Part shown: piece by piece, positions 6,914 to 12,995 of the stretch
How positions within the stretch are numbered: position 1 is the first letter of the stretch
Layout: the number at the start of each line of letters is the position of its first letter
Source of the DNA: an uncultured Capnocytophaga sp.
GTDB taxonomy: Bacteria > Bacteroidota > Bacteroidia > Flavobacteriales > Flavobacteriaceae
Assembly: GCA_905372595.1 (NCBI GenBank)
Contig: CAJPPS010000012.1
Coordinates: 1 to 12,995 of the forward strand
DNA length: 12,995 nt
Direction of reading: 5' to 3'
Notes under the pieces: model-generated
Told to the model about the DNA's origin: nothing
Databases searched by the model: none
Seen by the model: the letters and a program-made list of their open reading frames with translations, nothing else
Translations under genes and position numbers: made by a program

Positions 6914-8131
6914 ATGAATATTCATTTAGAAAAAAAACGGATAAAAAAGCATCTTACCCTTTCTTTAGGAGGTTCAAAGAGCCAGACCAATCGCTTGCTT
7001 CTCTTGCAACGGATTTTCCCTATATTACAGATAGATAACCTCTCCGATGCAAATGATGCTATCCTGATGCGTCAGGGATTATATCCTCTAGAAGAAGAGA
7101 TAAATGTAGGTGATGCAGGAACGGTGATGCGCTTCTTAACAGCTTACTATGCCTGTGCTCAGGAGCAGAAAGTTATCCTTACAGGTTCTGAGAGAATGCA
7201 AGAACGTCCTATTGCGATTCTTGTGGAGGCACTCATTACCCTAGGCGCTTCTATTACTTACTTAGGAAAAGAAGGCTTCCCTCCCTTACGAATAGAAGGG
7301 AGAAAGATACAAGGAGGGGAACTCTCTATTAAGGCAGATGTAAGTAGCCAATATATTTCTGCATTACTGATGGTAGCTCCCACATTCTCTCAAGGGCTCA
7401 CTCTTCATTTGCAAGGGGATATTACATCATTCCCTTACCTTACAATGACCCTCTCCCTACTCAATGAGATAGGTATAGCAGCTACCTTTGATGAAAATAC
7501 CATATATGTACCTCCTACCTCCTATGTTTCCCCAAAAAGGTTTGTAGTGGAACCTGATTGGAGTTCTGCTTCTTATTTCTATAGTTTGATTGCCTTAAGT
7601 GAGCCTGGAACCAATCTTTTTTTAGCTAATTATACCGAAAAAAGCTTGCAGGGAGATAGAGTTGTGGCAGATATTTACCAGAATTTTGGAGTAAAGACTC
7701 TTTTTCTAGGGGATAAAATACAATTGATTAAAGAACGAACAGAAGTATCGCCTATTTTCTCCTATAACCTTATGGATGCTCCAGATATTGCCCAAACCAT
7801 TGCGGTTACTTGTTTTGGGTTGGGGATAGAATGCTTCTTAAGTGGGCTTAAAACTCTTAAAATAAAGGAGACAGATCGTCTCTTTGCTCTTAAGGAGGAA
7901 CTCACCAAGCTATCAGCTCAGGTAAGCATCTCCGATAGTGAGTTGTGGATAGGAGTTTCTTCCAAGATTACCCCTAATGTAGCCATCCATACCTACGGGG
8001 ATCATCGTATGGCAATGGCTTTTGCTCCTCTCTGCTTGAAAGTTCCTATTACCATTACCAATAAGGCAGTAGTGGAGAAGTCCTTTCCTAATTTTTGGGA
8101 AGATTTGGATTATATTACACAACCTTTCTAG
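6914..8131 (+). CDS. aroA: 3-phosphoshikimate 1-carboxyvinyltransferase (EPSP synthase)
   Basis: This 405-residue enzyme of the shikimate pathway transfers the enolpyruvyl group of PEP to shikimate-3-phosphate. It is slightly shorter than the roughly 430 residues of E. coli AroA, as expected for this phylum. Substrate-site motifs are in order: LGGSKSQTNR with Lys22 and Arg27, GDAGTVMR (66-73), SSQY (near 145), the PD pair with the likely catalytic Asp291, KIKETDR with Glu319, and YGDHRMAMAF (361-370). The usual NAGTAMRP stretch reads DAGTVMRF here: Gly is kept, but Asn, Ala and Pro are replaced by Asp, Val and Phe. The gene stands alone, divergent from the LUD operon and convergent with the ABC gene, 6 bp between stops. 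No other shikimate genes are in the window. Confidence 0.95.
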   Translation: MNIHLEKKRIKKHLTLSLGGSKSQTNRLLLLQRIFPILQIDNLSDANDAILMRQGLYPLEEEINVGDAGTVMRFLTAYYACAQEQKVILTGSERMQERPIAILVEALITLGASITYLGKEGFPPLRIEGRKIQGGELSIKADVSSQYISALLMVAPTFSQGLTLHLQGDITSFPYLTMTLSLLNEIGIAATFDENTIYVPPTSYVSPKRFVVEPDWSSASYFYSLIALSEPGTNLFLANYTEKSLQGDRVVADIYQNFGVKTLFLGDKIQLIKERTEVSPIFSYNLMDAPDIAQTIAVTCFGLGIECFLSGLKTLKIKETDRLFALKEELTKLSAQVSISDSELWIGVSSKITPNVAIHTYGDHRMAMAFAPLCLKVPITITNKAVVEKSFPNFWEDLDYITQPF

Positions 8132-8158
8132 AGAGGTTTAAGCATCTTTCTCTTTTTT
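8130..8158 (+). terminator. Weak hairpin at the aroA 3' end
   Basis: AGAGAGG (8130-8136) can pair with TTTCTCT (8147-8153), with two G-U pairs, and is followed by a six-base T-run (8153-8158). It overlaps the aroA stop and the last codons of the convergent ABC gene, so the T-run also encodes Lys codons on the other strand. This is a marginal call. Confidence 0.3.
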
Positions 8159-9091
8159 AGAAAATTCTTCTTTTTGAATAGTTTGTATGAAAATATCATT
8201 CACCGAAGGTATTTCCTGCTTGAAGTGAGTGATATTTCCTTTTTGAAAGAGATATTGAAGTAGTTCTTGAGGATTTTGTTCTTCGTCGAGCTCAATAAGC
8301 CACTTTTTTTCGTTGTGAATGGAAGGAAAATTCGCCTGAGATAGCTTGTAATGCGTTTCCAATTCATCAAAAGAGGTATTTTCAAAAGGAATAATACCCA
8401 CTTCATATCTGTTTTTTTGAAATTGTTGCTGGATATTCCTGAGTTCTCCACTGAGTAATAGTTTGGAACGATTCAGTAAGGCAATATGATCACAAAGGCT
8501 TTCCACTGATTCCATCCGATGAGTGGAGAAAAGAATTGTACAACCCTTTTCACGTAGGTAGAGCACTTGTTCTTTAATGATTTCTGCATTGATAGGATCC
8601 AGCCCACTGAAGACTTCATCGAAAATTAGGAACTTCGGCTGGTGAATCACTGTGGCTATGAACTGTACTTTCTGAGCCATTCCTTTGGAGAGTTCTTGGA
8701 GTTTTTTCTCTTTCCAGTGGGGGATAGCTAAGCGCTCTAGCCAGAAGTGAAGTTGTTCTATAGCTTGGGTTCGAGAGAGTCCTTTGAGTTGTCCTAAATA
8801 GAGGAGTTGTTCCCCTACGGTCATATTCTTATAGAGCCCTCTTTCTTCAGGCATATAACCGATATGAATAATATCGGAGGGAGCAAGAGGGGCACCTTCA
8901 AAGAGGATTTCTCCTTCATTGGGCAAGAAAATCTGGTTGAGAATACGGATGAGGGTGGTTTTTCCTGCCCCATTAGGTCCCAAAAGCCCAAAGATACTCC
9001 CTCTAGGAATTTCCAAGGAGATATCAGAAAGGGCTACTTGCTTTCCATAATTCTTGCTCAGGTGAGTTATCTTAAGTAGGATATCAGCCAT
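8138..9091 (-). CDS. ABC transporter ATP-binding protein with NatA-like (DUF4162) C-terminus
   Basis: This 317-residue ATPase subunit belongs to an ABC-2 type transporter. All nucleotide-binding motifs are intact: Walker A GPNGAGKT (38-45), signature LSKGMAQ (134-140), Walker B FLIFDEV (154-160), D-loop SGLD and switch His191. After about residue 210 comes a roughly 100-residue C-terminal region resembling the DUF4162 extension of NatA-like ATPases. It ends in a Lys/Glu-rich tail. Such proteins normally work with an ABC-2 permease encoded directly downstream, but here the next gene is the convergent aroA and no permease is in the window. It lies 3 bp after gldA on the same strand and so is surely co-transcribed with it. 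The substrate and partner are unknown. The function could be export or sodium extrusion, or a link to the Gld ABC system; none of these is shown. Confidence 0.88.
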   Translation of the reverse strand: MADILLKITHLSKNYGKQVALSDISLEIPRGSIFGLLGPNGAGKTTLIRILNQIFLPNEGEILFEGAPLAPSDIIHIGYMPEERGLYKNMTVGEQLLYLGQLKGLSRTQAIEQLHFWLERLAIPHWKEKKLQELSKGMAQKVQFIATVIHQPKFLIFDEVFSGLDPINAEIIKEQVLYLREKGCTILFSTHRMESVESLCDHIALLNRSKLLLSGELRNIQQQFQKNRYEVGIIPFENTSFDELETHYKLSQANFPSIHNEKKWLIELDEEQNPQELLQYLFQKGNITHFKQEIPSVNDIFIQTIQKEEFSKKEKDA

Positions 9092-9094
9092 TGC

Positions 9095-9991
9095 CTAATT
9101 GTTTTGAGTAAGTTCCATAAAAAGTTGTTCCAGGTCGGTATGCTTGTGATTCATTTGAAGGATTTTTAGCCCATTCTCCATAGCAAAATCAAAGAGCTTT
9201 CCTCTCATATCCTCTTGAGTGTCAAAGGTAAGGGTGAAAAAAAACTCTTCGTTATTTCGGATGGTTTTTATATGAGGGATACGGCGTAGGAGCTGTTCCT
9301 CTACACGGTAATCAAAAAGAATCTCAACGGTTTGTTCCTTATCCTGTAGGTGTTTCATCTGTTTATCAAGGATGATTTTTCCCTTATGGAGAATAAGAAC
9401 ACGTTGGCAAACAGCTTGAATCTCCTGCATAATGTGGGAAGAGAGTAGGATGATTTTTTCTTTTCCTAGTTCTCGGATAATTTGTCGTATTTCTAGTATT
9501 TGCTGAGGGTCAAGCCCATTGGTGGGTTCATCCAAAATAAGCACTTTAGGGTCGTGAAGAAGGGTAGAAGCAAGTCCTACTCGCTGGCGGTATCCTTTGG
9601 AGAGCATATATATCTTCTTATGGGCGTGACTTTCCAGCTGGGTGAGTTCTATACAGGTTCCTATACGGCTCTTAGGGGTATGATATAAGCCTGCAACATA
9701 TTGTAGATATTCCTTTACATACATATCCAGATATAATGGATTGTGCTCAGGCAAATAGCCTATATGCTTCTGAGCTTGGATGCGCTCCTTAGTGATAGAG
9801 TATCCTAATACCTCAACTTCCCCTTCGTCAGCAAGTAAGGCTCCTGTAATCATCTTCATTGTAGTGGTCTTTCCTGCACCATTGAGCCCTAGGAAGCCTG
9901 TAATTTCTCCCTCTTGAAGCTCAAAGGAGACTTGATCTACGACCTTTTGTGGAGGGTAACTCTTGGTTAGGTTTTTAACAATAACAGCCAT
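9095..9991 (-). CDS. gldA: Gliding-motility ABC transporter ATP-binding subunit GldA
   Basis: This 298-residue ABC ATPase has the length and overall layout of flavobacterial GldA. GldA works with membrane proteins GldF and GldG, usually encoded elsewhere, in a complex linked to gliding in Flavobacterium johnsoniae. Motifs are: Walker A GLNGAGKT (35-42), with Leu in place of the usual Pro; IGYLPEHNPLYLDM (77-90); signature LSKGYRQRVGLA (130-141), characteristic of this group; Walker B VLILDEP (150-156); D-loop NGLDP; and switch region LLSSHIMQE with His186. The C-terminal third (about 210-298) is a small regulatory-type region. The gene is first of a two-gene unit with the next ABC ATPase, and divergent from the LOG gene. 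Assignment to GldA rather than a generic ABC-2 ATPase rests on overall resemblance. Confidence 0.85.
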   Translation of the reverse strand: MAVIVKNLTKSYPPQKVVDQVSFELQEGEITGFLGLNGAGKTTTMKMITGALLADEGEVEVLGYSITKERIQAQKHIGYLPEHNPLYLDMYVKEYLQYVAGLYHTPKSRIGTCIELTQLESHAHKKIYMLSKGYRQRVGLASTLLHDPKVLILDEPTNGLDPQQILEIRQIIRELGKEKIILLSSHIMQEIQAVCQRVLILHKGKIILDKQMKHLQDKEQTVEILFDYRVEEQLLRRIPHIKTIRNNEEFFFTLTFDTQEDMRGKLFDFAMENGLKILQMNHKHTDLEQLFMELTQNN

Positions 9992-10007
9992 AAATGAGAA
10001 ATAAGTG

Positions 10008-10015
10008 CAAAAGTA
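10008..10015 (-). promoter_or_regulatory. Bacteroidota -7 box for gldA
   Basis: Read on the minus strand, TACTTTTG (10015-10008) matches TAnnTTTG and lies 16 bp before the gldA ATG at 9991, which implies a very short leader. No clear TTG -33 element is found. It is back to back with the LOG gene promoter, their -7 boxes about 47 bp apart. Confidence 0.45.
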
Positions 10016-10042
10016 CGTAAAAAATAGTTGGGAAGAAAGCCT

Positions 10043-10070
10043 TTTGGTAATAAAAAAAGTGATATTTTTG
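10043..10070 (+). promoter_or_regulatory. Promoter of the LOG-family gene
   Basis: TATTTTTG (10063-10070) matches TAnnTTTG exactly. A TTTG at 10043-10046 upstream leaves 16 bp of spacing, slightly short for the -33 element. It lies 26 bp before the ATG at 10097, so the open frame that extends upstream to 10028 is not the true gene start. Confidence 0.5.
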
Positions 10071-10096
10071 CAAGTAATTCAGAATTAATAAAAAAG

Positions 10097-10786
10097 ATGG
10101 CGAAAAGACGCGAATTTCAAGAGAATCAATCTCTTAAGCAACACGATTCTTGGGGGATTTTTAAAATAATGAGTGAGTTCGTAACTGGTTATGAGCGACT
10201 CAGTGAGATAGGTCCCTGTGTGTCTGTCTTCGGTTCAGCCCGTATTCAGCCCGATAGTAAGTATTACAACCTAGCTACAGAGATAGCTGAACGTATTGTA
10301 GAAATGGGGTTCGGAGTGATTACTGGGGGAGGACCTGGTATTATGGAAGCTGCCAATAAGGGAGCTGCCCAGGGAGAGGGAGCCTCTGTAGGTATCAATA
10401 TAGAACTTCCTTTTGAGCAACACGATAATCCTTATGTAGATAGGGATAAGAACTTGCATTTCAACTATTTCTTTGCTCGTAAGGTGATGTTTGTACGTTA
10501 TTCACAGGCGTTTGTCGTTTTCCCTGGTGGGTTTGGGACAATGGATGAGCTTTTTGAGGCTATTACCCTAATCCAAACCACCAAGATAGAACCTTTCCCC
10601 ATTATTCTAGTGGGATCAGAGTTCTGGAACGGACTGGTTAGCTGGATTAAGGAGGTGCTTCTAGATAAATTTGGCAATATAGGAGCTAAGGATATGGATA
10701 TTTTTAAGGTGGTAGATACTGCTGATGAGGTAGAGGAAATCATTGAAAAATTCTATCTCAAATACAGCTTAAAGCCAAAGTTCTAG
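10097..10786 (+). CDS. LOG-family (TIGR00730) Rossmann-fold nucleotide phosphoribohydrolase
   Basis: This 229-residue cytoplasmic protein carries both hallmarks of the LOG/TIGR00730 family: GGGPGIMEAANKGA (77-90) and PGGFGTMDELFE (143-154), whose Arg/Glu and Gly-rich loop form the nucleotide-monophosphate site. It also has CVSVFGSARI (41-50) as the first Rossmann strand. Family members cleave ribose 5-phosphate from cytokinin riboside or other nucleoside monophosphates. In bacteria the physiological substrate is often unclear. I chose ATG 10097 (MAKRREFQEN) over an upstream start at 10028 because a promoter -7 box falls inside the extension and the family N-terminus fits. The gene is monocistronic, divergent from gldA, and converges on the FUSC gene with 12 bp between stops. 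No terminator hairpin is evident there. Confidence 0.85.
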   Translation: MAKRREFQENQSLKQHDSWGIFKIMSEFVTGYERLSEIGPCVSVFGSARIQPDSKYYNLATEIAERIVEMGFGVITGGGPGIMEAANKGAAQGEGASVGINIELPFEQHDNPYVDRDKNLHFNYFFARKVMFVRYSQAFVVFPGGFGTMDELFEAITLIQTTKIEPFPIILVGSEFWNGLVSWIKEVLLDKFGNIGAKDMDIFKVVDTADEVEEIIEKFYLKYSLKPKF

Positions 10787-10798
10787 GTATTCACAAGC

Positions 10799-12995
10799 TT
10801 ATTCCTTTAGCATTTTCTCAATATGTAACTCTAAGTTATCTGTTAACTCTCTTAGGTAGTTGAGTTGCTCAGTAAAGAAAAGCATCTCCTGAGGACGAAT
10901 CATTTCAGAGGCACTTTCGGTAGAAGGTGTCTTTTCTGTTTCGGAAAATAGTTCAAGGGTCTTTTGGCGTATTTCTTCAAATACTTTAGGGTTAAAGGGA
11001 CGTATCTCCTCATCCAGCTTGCCGTCCAAGAGGGCAACGCAGTGCTGGAGCTTGTGCTGTATCTCCTCTATAGCATGCACAAAAAGGTCGCGGATGATAG
11101 GGGAGGGAGTCTCACTGAGCTGTGTGCTGAGGGTCGCTACACAAGAGAGGAAATCCTGCTGAAGTACCTGAATTTCATTGCGAACAGTATAGTTTTTCTG
11201 CTGAGATTTGGGTTCCTGAAGCATACGTTGCAAGCCTGCATTCAGGTTAGCCAAAGCTAGAAAAGCCTTCTTACGAGCTACCTTATACTCGGTGGTAATC
11301 TCAGGGGTATCTACTCGCTTAATAAGCTCATTGGTATAGCCTAAATTAGCCCTGAGGCTTTTAATAATCAGCTGGTTATAATTCTTATGTTCCCAAGAGG
11401 GGAAAAGTAAGTAATTGGCACTCACCGAGAGTATAAAAGCTATAAGCGTATCCACCACACGATATTGCACTACGCTTACTGCATCAGGAACAAAAAGGGC
11501 ATAAGCCAAGACAATATACAAAGTAAGGAAAATCGCACTCATACTGAAATTCTCCTGTAGAAGTCCATAACCAAAGGGCATGCTCATTAGGATAGCTAAC
11601 CCATAGATATATTTATAAACCTCATAATCCAAGTGTAAGATATATTGGCATATATATACCAATACGAAAGCCACTCCTGCCCCGATGAGTGTTCCAAGAG
11701 CACGCTCCTTGGAGCGACTTAGGGTAAGTCCATAGCCTGGTCGCATAATTACATATACAGTGAAGAGAATCCAGTGTGGGTTCTGTACCTCAAAAGCTTC
11801 TCCTATCAGGTATCCAATAACGGTTACTATGGCAAGGCGTAAAGCGTGGCGGAAAAAGGAAGACTGAAATGAAAGATGGTCAGCCAATCGTTTGATAGAA
11901 TAGTTATCTGCACTCACAAAGCGACGATAACTTTTCTCATCACGATAACTTACCTCTTGGGTATAGTAATTATTGAATATTTGCTGAACATTATAGATGT
12001 TCTGAGTCTGTTTTGACAAATAGTGATACATTTTCTCTAAAAGTACCTGTTCTTCTGAAAAATTTCCCTCTTGGTTAATACTAAGATAGGCTTGTTTGAA
12101 CTCCAGTTGCTTTTCTAGAAGACTTTTGAGGCTGATATTATAAGACCCTTTTTTTCTTTCACCTATATAATCAGCCATTTTAAGAAGAATCAGGGAAAGT
12201 TCTTCTAAAAAATGGGTGTATTTCTCAAAGAAATGAGCGTTCTTTTGAGCATATTTATCTACTCTCTCATAAGGAATCGGATTCGCGATAGCTAGCTCAA
12301 AAATATCTACCATCTCAATAAAGATAAGGAACTGACGCTGGAGGTAGTTGGTCTTCCCTGATTTAGAACGAGAGTCAAGGAGTACTGCTCGTAGCTTTTC
12401 ATATTCCTCATTCAGAGAGGACTGTAGGGAAAGAAGCACTTGCTTATTAGCCATACGTGAATCAGTATCACTGATAAGTAAAGCACGCGTGTGTAAGTAC
12501 TTAGCAGTAAGGGTCATACACTTAGCAAGGAGTTGTTCGCTGTATTGGCGTGGACGTATCCACATTAGTATTCTGACCAAAAGAATATACCAAGCCCCTG
12601 CTAGAAAAATATATAAGGCATTATAGAGGATATGAATACCCTCCTGTGGGCGGACTAAGGCTAAGGTAAGGGTAAAAATCCCTGCAATAGAGACCATCGC
12701 TGCACGTGCCCCATAGAGGGAAATATAGGCATAGCCAAAGGTGAGTATAGCCATTAAGGATAGTAGTTGCCACAGGGAACCATAAGCATTCACGAAATTC
12801 ACAGAAACCGAACTGATAGCTACAAAAAGTGTGGCGATAATAATTCCTCCTAAGTGGTGCTTGCGGTTACCAGGGATATCACTAGGGGCTATCATTATGA
12901 TGGTAGTAGCCGCTGTAAGCCCTGCCGATACATTTCCCAGAAGCCAGCCAGCTATAGCACAGGAGAGAATAGCAAAAGATTTCAGCACTCCAATT
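10799..12995 (-). CDS. FUSC/YccS-type inner-membrane protein (N-terminus off-window)
   Basis: The frame is open through the right edge. A GTG at 12988 could be read as a start, but the preceding codons (Ile, Gly) continue the frame, and the sequence begins within a first membrane segment. About 10-30 residues are probably missing. More than 730 residues are visible, in YccS/FUSC order: an N-terminal membrane module (about 1-140, with the IAPSDIPGNRKHH loop); a long soluble helical region (about 145-385); a second membrane module (about 388-535, including NPHWILFTVYVIMRPGYG, TLIGAGVAFVLVYI and LFPSW); and a helical cytoplasmic tail with C-terminal coiled-coil character. FUSC proteins resemble the aromatic-acid efflux pump AaeB and plant ALMT channels. 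The substrate is unknown. No periplasmic adaptor gene is in the window. Confidence 0.85.
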   Translation of the reverse strand, partial: IGVLKSFAILSCAIAGWLLGNVSAGLTAATTIIMIAPSDIPGNRKHHLGGIIIATLFVAISSVSVNFVNAYGSLWQLLSLMAILTFGYAYISLYGARAAMVSIAGIFTLTLALVRPQEGIHILYNALYIFLAGAWYILLVRILMWIRPRQYSEQLLAKCMTLTAKYLHTRALLISDTDSRMANKQVLLSLQSSLNEEYEKLRAVLLDSRSKSGKTNYLQRQFLIFIEMVDIFELAIANPIPYERVDKYAQKNAHFFEKYTHFLEELSLILLKMADYIGERKKGSYNISLKSLLEKQLEFKQAYLSINQEGNFSEEQVLLEKMYHYLSKQTQNIYNVQQIFNNYYTQEVSYRDEKSYRRFVSADNYSIKRLADHLSFQSSFFRHALRLAIVTVIGYLIGEAFEVQNPHWILFTVYVIMRPGYGLTLSRSKERALGTLIGAGVAFVLVYICQYILHLDYEVYKYIYGLAILMSMPFGYGLLQENFSMSAIFLTLYIVLAYALFVPDAVSVVQYRVVDTLIAFILSVSANYLLFPSWEHKNYNQLIIKSLRANLGYTNELIKRVDTPEITTEYKVARKKAFLALANLNAGLQRMLQEPKSQQKNYTVRNEIQVLQQDFLSCVATLSTQLSETPSPIIRDLFVHAIEEIQHKLQHCVALLDGKLDEEIRPFNPKVFEEIRQKTLELFSETEKTPSTESASEMIRPQEMLFFTEQLNYLRELTDNLELHIEKMLKE

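Noticed and set aside
8200..8451. Minus-strand 83-residue frame within the ABC ATPase gene
   Set aside because: It is an alternative frame of the same strand inside the intact DUF4162 region. The ATPase itself needs no frameshift, so this is a shadow.
10028..10096. N-terminal extension of the LOG protein from TTG 10028
   Set aside because: The extension contains an exact promoter -7 box (10063-10070), and the family N-terminus fits ATG 10097.
936..10796. tRNA, small RNA or riboswitch genes in the intergenic gaps
   Set aside because: All gaps are under 170 bp. Apart from the terminators and promoter boxes listed, I saw no cloverleaf, conserved aptamer core or other strong structure.
12986..12988. 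GTG as the true start of the FUSC protein
   Set aside because: Codons upstream of it stay in frame to the window edge, and the family has residues before the first membrane segment, so the gene is treated as truncated by the window.

Overview
The window looks like an ordinary chromosomal segment from a member of the Bacteroidota, family Flavobacteriaceae, and Capnocytophaga is my best guess. Four things support this. There is a GldA-type gliding-motility ABC ATPase. Several genes start just downstream of the Bacteroidota -7 promoter box TAnnTTTG. Starts lack Shine-Dalgarno sequences and have A-rich leaders. Base composition is moderately AT-rich, and the LUD protein, CdsA and AroA variants look flavobacterial. 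The genus is inference; the family-level call is firmer.

Layout. Positions 1-935 hold the 3' part of a secreted or surface-type protein with 109-residue OB-fold-like repeats and a beta-rich C-terminal domain, closed by a strong intrinsic terminator. Next on the + strand come an outer-membrane porin (1062-2315) and, 21 bp later, a D-2-hydroxyacid (glycerate/hydroxypyruvate) dehydrogenase (2337-3269). A hairpin at 3294-3323 separates this pair from a minus-strand block. In transcription order that block is a LUD-domain protein, CdsA and a PPC/DUF296 protein (a likely operon, 6752 to 4816), then gdhA (4683 to 3343) from its own promoter. Divergent from the LUD gene is aroA (6914-8131, +). It converges, with 6 bp between stops, on a minus-strand pair: gldA (9991 to 9095) followed 3 bp later by a second ABC ATPase with a NatA-like C-terminus (9091 to 8138). 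Divergent from gldA is a LOG-family (TIGR00730) protein (10097-10786, +). This converges on a large two-module FUSC/YccS-type membrane protein (minus strand, stop at 10799), whose N-terminus lies beyond the right edge.

Functions are mostly housekeeping: central nitrogen assimilation (GdhA), aromatic amino-acid synthesis (AroA), phospholipid synthesis (CdsA), envelope transport (porin, FUSC protein) and gliding motility (GldA). No tRNA, rRNA, CRISPR array, insertion sequence, prophage or toxin-antitoxin locus is visible, and no gap between genes exceeds 300 bp. I found no convincing new biological system. The points most worth a second look are the near-identical in-frame repeats in the first gene, the ABC ATPase coupled to gldA with no permease beside it, the PPC gene in the cdsA operon, and the altered glyphosate-site residues in AroA. 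Several coding starts (porin, gdhA, LOG protein) should be placed downstream of the longest open frame, as promoter, terminator and homology evidence shows.
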